Notes: generated by a model not told the origin, from the letters alone. 64,000 nucleotides of DNA from Tubulanus polymorphus (GCF_964204645.1 NC_134033.1:8158231-8222230); one strand, 5' to 3'; positions 52,601 through 55,006 are shown, counted from the stretch's first letter. Program-made: numbers and translations.

Positions 52601-52784
52601 GTCTCTAAAGAAACATGTAAAATGCATTAGAATATCAAAAATGTGGATTAAATGCATTTTATGTGGGTATACTGTTTTCCTGGTTAAACAATTGGCATGT
52701 CAGACCTTTATACCAAGTGATCGAGAAGTAAATTTTACCTTTGAAATCTTTCTTTTTTTCTGTTTACAGGGCTCAAATTCATAA
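4480..52784 (+). CDS. EMSY: EMSY-like chromatin repressor with C-terminal bromodomain (16 exons in window, 5' part missing)
   Basis: Sixteen exons with AG...GT borders join in one frame: 4480-4635, 6481-6627, 11827-11930, 12271-12381, 15550-15742, 18325-18454, 21895-21968, 22229-22305, 23081-23606, 33815-33879, 35990-36110, 36856-36925, 37236-37318, 37624-37703, 44270-44434, 52770-52784. They encode about 705 residues. Exons 1, 3 and 6 carry stretches I recall from vertebrate EMSY: KIIT then SKILPKP, KPNVIVVQK, and an acidic segment followed by SIKGLL (vertebrate form IKALL). EMSY is a nuclear scaffold of a SIN3B/KDM5A repressor complex; its ENT domain would lie upstream of the window. Residues 331-506 are Ser/Thr/Gln-rich and probably disordered. 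Residues about 583-701 form a bromodomain. The join of exon 9 to 10 and the last exon are the least certain parts. Confidence 0.72.
4783..5663 (+). mobile_element. hAT-like element with 6-bp TSD, internally deleted
   Basis: Terminal inverted repeats CAGAGATGCTAG (4783-4794) and CTAGCATCTCTG (5652-5663) are flanked by the direct repeat TGTCTG at 4777-4782 and 5664-5669. Inside is the N-terminal piece of a transposase-like zinc-finger protein (5238-5575). The middle and C terminus of any transposase are missing. Confidence 0.78.
5238..5575 (+). pseudogene. Transposase-type zinc-finger (BED/TTF-like) fragment, frameshifted
   Basis: The ATG frame reads MSTHGKIVSRESADIKAID then KFNWHWLECKDSNGDYLSNY and LAGVAYCVVCKPG, and stops at 5435. 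The next reading frame continues the same protein: GSGRKKDILRNPDSARHKKA then ARDVKHNECLPSYFQM. A one-base indel near 5425 explains the break. The C-x2-C...H-x4-6-H spacing and the GSxGKKD-L-RH-like wording match the zinc-finger head of hAT/ZMYM-like proteins. No catalytic domain follows. Confidence 0.65.
5862..6082. mobile_element. Short hAT-like MITE, 'CTGCCAACC' family
   Basis: Left end CAGAGCTGCCAACCGTTACT, right end GGTTGGCAGCCCTG. The flanks CATGTT and CGTGTT look like a 6-bp target duplication with one change. The ends match the elements at 20516-21029 and 28830-29668. Confidence 0.7.
6481..6627 (+). CDS. EMSY: EMSY-like exon b
   Basis: Acceptor TTGGTTTTCAG, donor GTAAGT, 147 bp. The split codon from the previous exon gives Asn. 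The product is NASQLAGKVFNITTQGGKVV then ATKSSPNVVTVNPKTLQITA, a Val/Thr-rich low-complexity stretch. It corresponds in position to the vertebrate segment between SKILPKP and KPNVIVVQK. GC content and codon use are clearly higher-GC than the flanking intron. Confidence 0.85.
7440..7880. repeat. Degenerate minisatellite, unit about 20-25 bp
   Basis: Repeated variants of GAGTTGAATGGTTATCTTG run through the intron with changing spacers (for example 7443, 7463, 7484, 7690, 7712, 7732, 7780, 7800). A fragment at 7499-7562 ending in a run of 12 G is shared with the element at 31849-32561. Confidence 0.7.
8441..8482. repeat. Tandem duplication, 21 bp x 2
   Basis: ACTAATTCAACTGAGGGGTT plus G occurs twice head to tail without change. 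Confidence 0.9.
8797..8802 (-). promoter_or_regulatory. Candidate poly(A) signal (ATTAAA) of the homeobox gene
   Basis: TTTAAT on the plus strand, 15 bases past the TAA stop at 8817-8819. A perfect AATAAA also overlaps the last codons (8820-8825). Either would give a very short 3' UTR. Confidence 0.35.
8817..9932 (-). CDS. Single-exon TALE-class homeobox protein, nested in an EMSY-like intron
   Basis: The 371-residue protein begins MADSSSNPTTSGEE. The ATG at 9932 has a purine at -3 and G at +4; the frame extends further upstream only from a GTG, which I reject. The homeodomain is C-terminal, about residues 303-365. LKSWYRCNERHPYPS carries the three-residue loop extension and PYP of TALE proteins. 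KWFANKRVR supplies Trp48, Phe49, Ala50, Asn51 and Arg53. The N-terminal region is Ser/Thr/Pro/acidic; residues about 185-290 are predicted helical, with LLHDLETRLNDVTSSVELM. It does not match IRX, MEIS, PBX or TGIF closely. Spiralians have many divergent TALE genes (SPILE) acting as early blastomere regulators, and this could be one. It is antisense to, and wholly within, the intron between exons b and c. Confidence 0.85.
   Translation of the reverse strand: MADSSSNPTTSGEEREVFLDDSGYDSADKTGAKYVNSTAIPSEIADSTTVTVEPDSTGVEVSAPTTPETTDRLQFGADETFIRQRDSVGEAYSTIIISPEQPNKTYTVLGGIKPLNSTSTNYADKGSLNRCQIRRPYSNWQYATGRNAPSTGTHYPMNARTPSDILNSFAINPEFGDLYATLMDDTPRVSYPYELMRMLLHDLETRLNDVTSSVELMFEALMQRADDLTSLMDLYAFYEYQHREIDYEHVERCGHITYVADADRLKRDFLSEKLRLVERVKRSLDYVAYSATRKPTTVLPCGSESKRRLFGKRTVCILKSWYRCNERHPYPSPREITILSNATALTTDQVRKWFANKRVRSHATFTNNNNK
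10519..10680. mobile_element. 162-bp hAT-like MITE with 5-bp TSD
   Basis: Ends CAGGGTGGCTACTT and AAGTGGCTACCCTG, flanked by TTTAT on both sides (10514-10518 and 10681-10685). The interior is non-coding. Confidence 0.8.
11540..11770. repeat. Diverged intronic repeat, copy 1
   Basis: This stretch resembles 18670-18870: both contain CCCATGGACTGCATG, CATGGGTTTT, GGCAATTGTGCC and GAGCAGACTGTATCC. Both then carry GTGGTCAT-GTAAG and, after a gap, TTTAGGAAAGT with ATTAAGAA. Direct orientation. No terminal repeats are visible. Confidence 0.65.
11827..11930 (+). CDS. EMSY: EMSY-like exon c (KPNVIVVQK segment)
   Basis: Acceptor TTTTCCAG, donor GTGAGA. It encodes NKPNVIVVQKAQSAKGHG followed by SAARSTLSSAVGTPFEK. 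The KPNVIVVQK string is the most diagnostic EMSY match in the window. A second donor 12 bp downstream (exon end 11942, GTAAAT) keeps the frame and would add VRAK. Confidence 0.88.
12271..12381 (+). CDS. EMSY: EMSY-like exon d
   Basis: Acceptor TTTGGTTATAG, donor GTAAGT, phase 0 at both ends, 37 codons. It reads ELVSFIRQDVGSKGSPSII then KVEKKVLQKPMKTDNSRR, a basic, probably disordered segment. No domain is recognised. Confidence 0.82.
12604..12673. repeat. Tandem duplication, 35 bp x 2
   Basis: A unit starting TCTATTGCAATGGCTTTGCA is repeated exactly once (12604-12638, 12639-12673). Confidence 0.9.
12909..14393. mobile_element. Mariner/Tc1-like (TA target) non-autonomous element with nested insertion
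   Basis: Terminal repeats CCGTATTTTCCGGTGTATAA and the reverse complement of CCGTATTTTCCGGTGTACAA face each other and are flanked by TA. A second subterminal inverted copy (GTCGACTTATACACCGG) lies inside each end. No transposase was seen. An independent element (13217-14052) is inserted in it. Confidence 0.78.
13217..14052. mobile_element. hAT-like MITE with GGGCACT repeats, nested copy
   Basis: Ends CAGGGGCGGATCCAG and CTGGATCCACCCCTG, flanked by ATGAT on both sides (13212-13216, 14053-14057). The middle contains many copies of GGGCACT in one orientation. A second, nearly identical copy is at 63178-64000. The 76-codon ORF shared by both copies is made largely of these repeats and I do not regard it as a gene. 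Confidence 0.85.
14394..15549. other. Intron sequence without recognisable features
   Basis: AT-rich, no exon, RNA gene or terminal repeat recognised up to the exon-e acceptor. Confidence 0.5.
15550..15742 (+). CDS. EMSY: EMSY-like exon e
   Basis: Acceptor TTGATTTTTTCAG, donor GTAAGT, 193 bp. A short amphipathic stretch, SSVLAELIHAVSMQQQLN, is followed by Thr/Ser/Gly-rich sequence ending NAKSSSD. It occupies the place of the vertebrate segment that precedes the acidic DWSEHEI-type motif. The similarity there is weak. Confidence 0.83.
16013..16892. mobile_element. hAT-like element, TIR CAGGGTTCRTAGC
   Basis: Left end CAGGGTTCGTAGCGGGCCTT, right end GGCTATGAACCCTG. Both ends carry subterminal GGCCTTGAA repeats in opposite orientation. 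No clear target duplication; its right end lies one base from the left end of the next element. No transposase. Confidence 0.62.
16894..17693. mobile_element. hAT-like element, TIR CAGTGTTCTCCATT
   Basis: Ends CAGTGTTCTCCATT and AATGGAGAACACTG. Subterminal GGGGTGG/GGGGCGG motifs occur at both ends (16922 and 17580-17670). No clear target duplication and no transposase. Confidence 0.62.
17694..18324. other. Intron sequence without recognisable features
   Basis: Ordinary intron up to the exon-f acceptor; no gene or repeat border recognised. Confidence 0.45.
18325..18454 (+). CDS. EMSY: EMSY-like exon f (acidic motif and SIKGLL)
   Basis: Acceptor TACTTTATTTCAG, donor GTAAGT, 130 bp. It encodes KLNEWVDYDVGDDEIASTS then NPSIKGLLKAATSISESR. 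The order of an acidic Trp-containing segment and then a short Ile-Lys-x-Leu-Leu helix matches what I recall of vertebrate EMSY. This makes it a candidate short partner-binding motif. Confidence 0.84.
18670..18870. repeat. Diverged intronic repeat, copy 2
   Basis: Second member of the pair described at 11540-11770. It follows a degenerate ~75-bp tandem duplication (18510-18655) built on CATCAATCCAGGGTTCAT. Confidence 0.65.
19348..20418 (+). mobile_element. Hairpin-started repeat, family A (pearl/HINE-like), copy 1
   Basis: It starts after a T run with a hairpin (19349-19379; arms AGCCCACTTGGGACT and AGTCCCAGCGGGCT), then TATTACG and CGTCCG repeats. It ends CCACTTCCCAAGTGGCCATG then GGACCCCTAGTTTA. 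The 5' AGCCCACTTGGGA and the 3' TCCCAAGTGG are subterminal inverted repeats. The 3' half holds degenerate ~150-bp units. This plan matches non-autonomous Helentron-type elements, inferred from structure only. Confidence 0.68.
20440..21766. mobile_element. Possible larger inverted-ended element around 20516-21029
   Basis: CCAGTGCCGTG near 20439 and GGATCCTGGCACTGGG near 21754 could be opposite ends. No target duplication was found. The interior contains a non-coding-looking frame at 21217-21447 and the nested element. Confidence 0.3.
20516..21029. mobile_element. hAT-like element, 'CTGCCAACC' family, perfect 6-bp TSD
   Basis: Ends CAGACCTGCCAACCGTTACG and TTGGCAGGTCTG, flanked by TCATAA on both sides (20510-20515, 21030-21035). 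A frame from 20709 (MDDSNYSESKIAVLLADDQ then KCRLQKFKPDYQ) resembles the extreme N terminus of hAT transposases, but nothing longer is present. Confidence 0.82.
21895..21968 (+). CDS. EMSY: EMSY-like exon g
   Basis: Acceptor TTTGTTAG, donor GTGATT (weak). The exon completes the CG-split Arg codon of exon f and reads RSVDVNSLTQSNPAVQID then RGQFFHL. The VDVNSLTQ...VQI pattern recalls the vertebrate IDLSQMAVPIQM segment. The phase matches on both sides, which supports it despite the weak donor and short length. Confidence 0.66.
22012..22149. mobile_element. Short palindromic MITE, Harbinger-like ends
   Basis: GGGCTTGTTGCACAATC and GATTGTGCAGCTGGCCC face each other over 138 bp. Such GGGC...TGCACAA ends are common in Harbinger-type MITEs. 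No target duplication could be confirmed. Confidence 0.5.
22229..22305 (+). CDS. EMSY: EMSY-like exon h
   Basis: Acceptor TTCTCATCAG, donor GTATGT, 77 bp. Only the frame demanded by exons g and i avoids a stop and gives sensible sequence: QSGTVRLQSENDSSMRYLS then LPSNNE. No domain is recognised. Confidence 0.68.
23081..23606 (+). CDS. EMSY: EMSY-like exon i (long Ser/Thr/Gln-rich exon)
   Basis: Acceptor TTCTTTTTAG, phase 0. The exon encodes GAEMVANGQVESSERTRNLL, then a segment with LDPKTGQFY, then DIFSSALAQAQIDLDPYQF and a Gln run (QQFQQQQQ). GC content is far above that of the flanking introns. The donor GTAGGG at 23607 gives phase 1. If it is not used, the frame continues nine codons (GREYIIYS) to TAG at 23630-23632, a possible alternative C terminus. 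A minus-10 to minus-30 type poly(A) signal, AATAAA, lies at 23962-23967. Confidence 0.86.
23633..25310. other. Intron after exon i, left part
   Basis: No exon or element border recognised apart from the AATAAA at 23962. Short degenerate duplications around 24900-25150 share TTCAGACTG(T/A)GTTCA-GATGATT and ATGAAGCCATGTT, suggesting an old ~170-bp tandem duplication. Confidence 0.5.
23962..23967 (+). promoter_or_regulatory. Candidate poly(A) signal after exon i
   Basis: AATAAA about 330 bp after the in-frame stop at 23632. It would serve a shorter transcript that ends in exon i and lacks the bromodomain. AATAAA is common in AT-rich introns, so this alone is weak. Confidence 0.3.
25311..28377 (+). 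mobile_element. Family A hairpin-started repeat, long form
   Basis: Two hairpin starts lie head to tail (25313 and 25351). The copy ends near GGGCATGGTGTCCCTGGACC at 28355-28374. Compared with the copy at 38252, it carries about 1.3 kb extra (about 25575-26905). This extra part also occurs in inverted orientation at 62640-63177, so a long subfamily exists. The 3' half contains ~150-bp units with ACAATCAATTG and TCTATGATTGTGGTGAGTTT. Confidence 0.62.
28830..29668. mobile_element. hAT-like element, 'CTGCCAACC' family, perfect 6-bp TSD
   Basis: Ends CAGAGCTGCCAACCGTCCTG and GGGGTTGGCAGCTCTG, flanked by CACTTG on both sides (28824-28829, 29669-29674). About 130 bp near 28890-29020 recurs at 56290-56400. 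No transposase. Confidence 0.84.
29738..30090. repeat. Family B core repeats (cluster 1)
   Basis: Units of roughly 130-150 bp contain AGCACA(G/A)TACAGCCT, CAATTCTTGATAG, GTGAGATGT-TACCCCTAT and AGCCATCTTGAATTTC. The same units occur at 35430-35640 and 42720-43140. Confidence 0.65.
30100..31480. other. Intron sequence without recognisable features
   Basis: No exon, RNA gene or element end was recognised. Confidence 0.4.
31849..32561. mobile_element. hAT-like element with 6-bp TSD inside the tandem array
   Basis: Ends CAGAGATGAGAA and TTCTCATCCCTG, flanked by ACACAT on both sides (31843-31848, 32562-32567). Subterminal CCGCGGAT repeats occur at both ends. The interior shares CCGTAAAAGCGTTC with the element at 4783-5663, so the two are related. 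A stretch ending in poly-G is shared with 7499-7562. Confidence 0.84.
32578..33197. mobile_element. TTAA-target MITE (piggyBac- or Kolobok-like)
   Basis: Ends AGGGGAACTGCAGT and ACTGCAGTTCCCCT, flanked by TTAA on both sides (32574-32577, 33198-33201). 620 bp, non-coding. Confidence 0.82.
33815..33879 (+). CDS. EMSY: Exon j linking EMSY-like part to bromodomain part
   Basis: Acceptor GAATGTTTTTCAG, donor GTGAGT, 65 bp. Joined to exon i it gives EHFEQSSMEHSQLGDVEKL then KPR. It is short and without a domain, so it is supported only by splice signals and matching phases (two leading bases, phase 0 end). If the downstream part is a separate gene, this would be one of its first exons. Confidence 0.6.
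34637..35660 (+). repeat. Hairpin-started repeat, family B
   Basis: After a T run, the hairpin arms TATACCCCC and GGGGGTATA (34637-34668) are followed by CGTCCGTCCG. Downstream are two kinds of units: one with GGCCACTAGGGGGTG (35298-35312), and the AGCACAATACAGCCTG units. A segment at 34900-35260 is not repeat-like and may be a later insertion. The right end was not determined. Confidence 0.5.
35990..36110 (+). CDS. Exon k upstream of bromodomain
   Basis: Acceptor TTTTTGCATCGCAG, donor GTAATA. It encodes NVSVTVEPIRIDTSLMAMK then DFTSQQCEENIPSSDEKLEN and LG. It is acidic and likely a flexible linker. Phase 0 at the start, one trailing base. Confidence 0.7.
36704..36812. mobile_element. Short palindromic MITE, CCAGTTCCACAGTT family
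   Basis: CCAGTTCCACAGTT and AACTGTGGAACTGG face each other over about 105 bp, just upstream of exon l. Related stretches are at 54262-54368 and 57547-57620. Confidence 0.65.
36856..36925 (+). CDS. Exon l, start of bromodomain helix Z
   Basis: It has a NAGNAG acceptor (AAGCAG at 36850-36855) whose two versions differ by one Ala codon and both keep the frame. The donor is GTAAGT. It encodes AGEKSEIKPSSITDLPSWT then NSAIE, leading into the first bromodomain helix. Confidence 0.76.
37236..37318 (+). CDS. Bromodomain exon m (helix Z and start of ZA loop)
   Basis: Acceptor GATATTTTTTCACAG, donor GTATGT, 83 bp. In the required frame it reads LLQRVSRFRGLNRERGDIN then AAAWFLQPV. WFLQPV is the bromodomain equivalent of the WPF shelf at the start of the ZA loop. 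Confidence 0.85.
37624..37703 (+). CDS. Bromodomain exon n (ZA loop and helix A)
   Basis: Acceptor ATGAATATTTCAG, donor GTAAGA, 80 bp. It encodes VDVREVPDYYTIINNPMD then FGTIKKKLE. This is a canonical bromodomain stretch: V-P-D-Y-Y, then the P-M-D motif and the T-I-K-x-K-L helix. Confidence 0.92.
37937..38251 (+). repeat. Hairpin-started repeat, truncated by the next copy
   Basis: Hairpin 37937-37980 (arms ATGCCCC-TCTCAAC and GTTGAGAGGGGCAT) follows a T run. It is followed by ~70-bp units containing AGCC(T)AGAGGC-GCAA-TGTTGA and one CCACCAGGGGGCC (38133-38145). The family A copy starts at its right edge. Confidence 0.62.
38252..39543 (+). mobile_element. Family A hairpin-started repeat, short form, most complete copy
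   Basis: Hairpin 38253-38283 after a T run, then TATTGC and CGTCCGTCCG. A unique part includes AAGATGGCC motifs, followed by a tandem core of four units. Each unit holds a (C/T)CACCAGGGGGCG-like motif at 38989, 39143, 39296 and 39452, which gives a period of 153-156 bp. It ends CCACTTCCCAAGTGGGCATG then GTGTCCCTGGACCC. No coding region. The layout (subterminal inverted repeat, hairpin, tandem core) fits HINE/pearl elements. Confidence 0.7.
39669..40165. repeat. Degenerate tandem repeat, unit about 75-85 bp
   Basis: Variants of GGAAACAAATACATTA, AATACAATGCATTTTGC and AAATACATTACTTCA recur about six times with growing divergence. Confidence 0.7.
40200..42170. other. Intron segment with one hairpin start
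   Basis: A perfect 11-bp hairpin after a T run (ACCTTCATGAC / GTCATGAAGGT, 41163-41195) marks another hairpin-started repeat whose end I could not find. Otherwise nothing was recognised. Confidence 0.5.
42176..42594. mobile_element. Inverted-repeat element carrying a tRNA-like sequence
   Basis: GTGGCTACTCGTACGGACCC (from 42191) and the matching inverted copy ending GACTAGCCAC (42579) are 25-bp or longer arms. The similarity continues outward through TTTTTCAAAATG. CGTACGG palindromes occur throughout both arms. No target duplication was confirmed. The middle holds a tRNA-like stretch on the minus strand. Confidence 0.65.
42368..42440 (-). tRNA. tRNA-like pseudogene or tRNA-derived head
   Basis: The minus strand contains TGGTCTAGTGG, a perfect A box, and GGTTCGAGTCT, a one-mismatch B box, at tRNA-like spacing. 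Outer AGCGAG/CTCGCT can pair. The anticodon arm (GCTAG-TAATTTA-CTGGC) lacks U33 and leaves no room for a variable loop, so a functional tRNA is unlikely. The D-arm wording is closest to tRNA-Pro. Confidence 0.5.
42700..43338. repeat. Family B core repeats (cluster 3) with 3' end
   Basis: Three to four units hold GCACAATGCAGCC, TTCTTGATGGAT, GTGAGATGTCTACCCC and AAATATGGC(C)GCCAGG. The stretch ends in a short hairpin AAGCCCGTGGGCCT followed by CTTGTTTT. A similar end (GCCCCTTGGGGCTCTTGTTT) is at 29203-29224. Confidence 0.6.
43340..44269. other. Intron sequence before exon o
   Basis: No element border or exon was recognised. ACTTGATTCTTGAGTCCAAC and CTATGGAACTGG near 44130-44160 may be a decayed piece of the CCAGTTCCACAGTT MITE. 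Confidence 0.4.
44270..44434 (+). CDS. Bromodomain exon o (helices B and C)
   Basis: Acceptor TGCATCTTTGCAG, donor GTAGGT, 55 codons, phase 0. It reads TGQYNDPDGFHSDMILVRD then NCHLYNPEISKVRQDCEQVF and QYYFIEYKRMIDQLPQ. The Asn of LYNP is the residue that hydrogen-bonds acetyl-lysine. The spacing NC-x3-YN is typical. If the donor is skipped, the frame continues 30 codons to a stop at 44524. The intron before it is 6.6 kb and the one after it 8.3 kb. Confidence 0.92.
44773..45837. mobile_element. TA-target element with palindromic interior
   Basis: Ends CGGAAGCCCCTAGGTGACAT and the reverse complement of TGGAAGCCCCTTGGTGACAT, flanked by TA. The interior (45513-45815) is a degenerate array of TCGAAATTCGACTTATTAAG-type palindromic units. 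A second TA-target element (44827-45511) is inserted in it. Confidence 0.72.
44827..45511. mobile_element. Mariner-like (TA target) MITE, nested
   Basis: Ends CAGTAAAACTCGCTTACCTC and GAGGTGAGCGAGTTCTACTG, flanked by TA. TTCCGAGG(T/C) motifs recur inside both ends. 685 bp, non-coding. Confidence 0.8.
45868..45976 (+). repeat. 5' LTR (109 bp)
   Basis: TGTGATGTATGTAGCTTTCG to GTCAGGAAACGTCACA. It differs from the 3' LTR by two transitions, so insertion is not very recent. Confidence 0.93.
46026..47432 (+). pseudogene. Gypsy gag-protease region, stop codon and frameshift
   Basis: The gag ATG is probably at 46026 (MSMASAYIGSINEY), the usual wording for this clade. An in-frame TGA interrupts it at 46167-46169, and a frameshift follows near 46380. 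Then come two CCHC knuckles, CYRCHGNGHLADSC and CHKCHKTGHIAKAC (about 46658-46760). An aspartic protease with the active-site motif LLVDTGASATIF lies around 46990-47025. A further frameshift near 47432 separates this from RT. Confidence 0.88.
47432..49701 (+). pseudogene. Gypsy RT-RNase H-integrase, frameshifted, catalytic RT motif lost
   Basis: RT motifs SPIVVVPKKDD, FSKIDLSNAYLQL and LPFGVKTSPAIFQR are present. The YxDD box, however, is SQGDIL (about 47855), so one catalytic Asp is gone. A frameshift near 48060 precedes the connection region (LRTYLGM-type). RNase H begins GCDASPCGIGAIL (about 48285). Integrase has the zinc site (HSEHFG...CQLC), IDFGELEG with the first Asp, VSDNGPPF with the second, and GAAERSV with the Glu. 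The coding sequence stops being gypsy at 49701, where the foldback element begins. Confidence 0.9.
49702..50974. mobile_element. Foldback hAT-like element with 8-bp TSD, inside the integrase gene
   Basis: Ends CACAGGGACTTGTCAC and GTGACAAGTCCCTGTG are flanked by GTTAAATC on both sides (49694-49701 and 50975-50982). Most of the 1,273 bp folds back: about 49770-50270 is the imperfect inverse of about 50440-50910. An 8-bp duplication and a CA-G-G-G end fit the hAT superfamily. No transposase. Confidence 0.88.
50975..51376 (+). pseudogene. Gypsy integrase C-terminal tail, separated by the foldback insertion
   Basis: The frame resumes at the duplicated target and contains LEKYFPGVIIHRKGLLTYLV and RYCHIDHLFPC, a C-terminal integrase segment. 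It ends at TAA 51374-51376, 108 bp before the 3' LTR. The apparent ATG at its start is part of the duplicated target context and not a real start. Confidence 0.8.
51485..51593 (+). repeat. 3' LTR (109 bp)
   Basis: Same borders as the 5' LTR. Preceded by GTGTGGAGGAG and followed by the target duplicate CCAAC. Confidence 0.93.
51599..52283. other. Intron sequence right of the gypsy element
   Basis: No exon or element border recognised. Confidence 0.4.
52284..52745. repeat. Hairpin start plus two ~187-bp tandem units
   Basis: A perfect 12-bp hairpin, AGGGTTTTCTGT / ACAGAAAACCCT (52284-52313), is followed by AATAACC. Two units then follow (about 52375-52545 and 52562-52735), both containing TACCAATTCATAACTTTCGT, AAACATGTAAA-TGCATTAGAAT and GGCATGTCAGACCTT. 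This is the same hairpin-plus-core plan as families A and B with different sequence. Confidence 0.68.
52770..52784 (+). CDS. Proposed last coding exon
   Basis: A strong polypyrimidine tract and acceptor (TTTTTTTCTGTTTACAG, ending at 52769) precede GGC TCA AAT TCA TAA, in phase with exon o. It gives a four-residue tail, GSNS, directly after the bromodomain. A poly(A) signal, AATAAA, is at 53009-53014. The region just upstream is repeat-derived, and four codons cannot be judged by coding potential, so this is tentative. Confidence 0.42.
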   Translation, partial: GSNS

Positions 52785-53008
52785 TCATCGGCATTTGTTA
52801 CACGAGAACAGGCAGCTACATGTATAATATCTCCTATTCATCGAGTGTGTAACAGCGCTGGGCCCTATCAGTACAAAACTGTGGCAATGGATTGCCAGAC
52901 TATGTTTGGGATGAAGTTAGTAGTTGCTCGGTCATATACATTTTTATTTCTCTAGATGTTCACCTTGAATTAAATCAAATGAATTTTTCTCCAAGCAAAT
53001 GAAAAATC

Positions 53009-53014
53009 AATAAA
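53009..53014 (+). promoter_or_regulatory. Candidate poly(A) signal of the long transcript
   Basis: AATAAA (within AATCAATAAAAACAAT) 225 bp after the proposed last stop codon at 52784. Position and spacing fit a normal 3' UTR. Confidence 0.4.
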
Positions 53015-53312
53015 AACAATACCTCACACTGCATGGAGAAAATTCGAAGTTATCTTGGAGGCTTATACTGAATGATAATGTTTAGATTCAAGAGCCTAAA
53101 AATCATGTTCAAAGTTTATGGAAAATTAACTAAATTTTATTAAGGAAGTGACCGATGCTATTTCTGCTATCTGGAGGTTTGTGCTGGCGATACCCAGTGT
53201 TGTATGAACAAGAACCTTGTGCAATAATAGATTCGTTGATAAGATCAACGCTTCATGCTCATAAAGATGTAATCTTAAACAGTGTAAATACAGAGCAAAC
53301 TGCAGCATTTAG

Positions 53313-53445
53313 CACGGTGTTGTCATATCGCGGAAAGACGGAATCGCGGAATTTTCCAAAAACGCGGAATTTCTTCATTTTTACTTTAAATAGTAAACGG
53401 GTTTTCCCACGGGGATACCCACTGTCGGACAGGGCAGCGGACCGA
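53313..53445 (+). repeat. Short interspersed repeat, plus copy
   Basis: TGTTGTCATATCGCGGAAAG to CACTGTCGGACAGGGCAGCG. The same sequence lies inverted at 54872-55006. Directly after it, GGTTCGAATCCC (53462-53473) is a B-box-like motif, but no A box or cloverleaf could be built. Confidence 0.75.
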
Positions 53446-53523
53446 TCGATGCAACGAGTTAGGTTCGAATCCCATTATTTGCAGGCAATTTTATATGGAA
53501 TAATTATATTACGATACCGTTGA

Positions 53524-53763
53524 CAGGGCCAACTTCGGTTTTCGTAGCTAGTCGACTAGTGGTCGGAACTAATAACCGAACACACTATAGTTCAGTCGTA
53601 ATGTATTTCACAGTGTCGGCCATCTTGAACCTAGGTCCGAACTGTAACGACCGTGCTCAATTGCGTGGTCAACCATTTCCGGACCATAGTTCCGACTAAC
53701 GGACATTCGGTTTCATGTAGTTCGACTATAGTCGACTAACTCCGATAACCGAAGTTGGCCCAG
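53524..53763. mobile_element. 240-bp inverted-ended MITE
   Basis: CAGGGCCAACTTCGG and CCGAAGTTGGCCCAG face each other. GTCGACTA and TCGGAACTA motifs occur in both halves. No target duplication was seen. Confidence 0.65.
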
Positions 53764-54261
53764 GCTGCCACCTGTAGAAGAAGTCAGAATCAAGTGGGGT
53801 GAAAGAGACCAGGCACCTAATGTCTATTTCTACTAGGCAAACTTCGGTTATCGAAGTTCATCGACTTTTTGAGACCTTCAGAAACGAATATTATCAGATG
53901 AATATTAAGCACGTTCGCGGTGTCGGACCGTAGTTGTAGATGGTTGCAAACATGAAATCCTACGACCAAACAAGTACCGGTTCAAATTCCTTTGAAATTA
54001 TTATAATTTTACAGCCGTCCAGTACCGGTACCAATAAGATTCTTTTGATCCAAATAATCAGCATAGGAACATATATGTTATAGCAGTCACAAAGTAAACA
54101 TTAAAAAAAAACGAAACCATTTTATAATCTTTCATTTCATTTAATTCTAAAAGATAAACCACATTCGCTTATAACAACAATGTAGACACACAACAAGCAT
54201 GAACAATCCTAAGCCAGAATTAAATATACATAATGTCTATTTATTTTCGTCTGACATCGAT

Positions 54262-54368
54262 CCAGTTCCACAGTTGTGAGTTAACTCTGAGTTACTTAGA
54301 ATCAATTCATTTCCAATGTTTTAAATCCAGAGACCAGAGTCAAATCTTAACTCGGAACTGAGTCCTGG
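54262..54368. mobile_element. CCAGTTCCACAGTT MITE, second copy
   Basis: CCAGTTCCACAGTTGTGAGT at the left and CTTAACTCGGAACTGAGTCC at the right resemble the copy at 36704-36812, with more divergence. Confidence 0.55.
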
Positions 54369-54871
54369 AGAATGACCCATGGTGTCATCACAAATCCTAC
54401 GTTTACGTACCATCGATTTGTATTCCTTCAGTTAATGCAGCGATACTCTGTATCACTGAATTCGCAAAGCACGTATTGCCTAGGTTCTCCATTATTTGGA
54501 ACAGTATCATTAAGTTGTTGACTGTTGACTGTATCGTATACTGTATGCTGCGGTTAACCTCTCATCCTCGCCTGACCGTCTCTCCCGCCGAAGCTCATTC
54601 ATTGATTCGGCTAGGTCGTCGGACCCTGGCAAGCGAGGATGAGGCAATTGTATTGTATGTATACCCTACCGGTCTCTTCTTGTGCTCTTTTTTTGTTTGT
54701 TTGTTTTTTGTATTACACTTTCTATATTTTTGTACTGTGTATTGCTTTATTGTACTTCTGCTACCGATGATGTTATGTAACATTAAGGACCAATAAAGTT
54801 ATTGAATTGAATTGAATTGGCGATATAATAAATTATCAAATACTAATTCCCGGTGTTGAAAACCTGGGTCC

Positions 54872-55006
54872 GGTGCCCTGTCCGACAGTGGGTATCCCCG
54901 TGGGAAAACCCGTTTACTATTTAAAGTAAAAATGAAGAAATTCCGCATTTTTGGAAAATTCCGCGATTCTGTCTTTCCGCGATATGACAACACCGCATTT
55001 AGCAGT
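54872..55006 (-). repeat. Short interspersed repeat, minus copy
   Basis: Reverse complement of 53313-53445 with a few changes (CCTGTCCGACAGTGGGTATC to ATATGACAACACC). The pair forms a widely spaced inverted repeat. Confidence 0.75.

Noticed and set aside
53462-53473. tRNA gene at the GGTTCGAATCCC motif
   Set aside because: No A box at the right distance and no acceptor or anticodon stem could be formed.
53155-53523. 122-codon plus-strand ORF
   Set aside because: It runs through the short interspersed repeat at 53313-53445, and the inverted copy gives a similar ORF on the other strand. There is no domain.
54476-54796. 106-codon plus-strand ORF
   Set aside because: Low-complexity Phe/Leu/Cys-rich translation of a T-rich stretch, ending near an AATAAAG and AATTGAATTG run; no domain or splice support.
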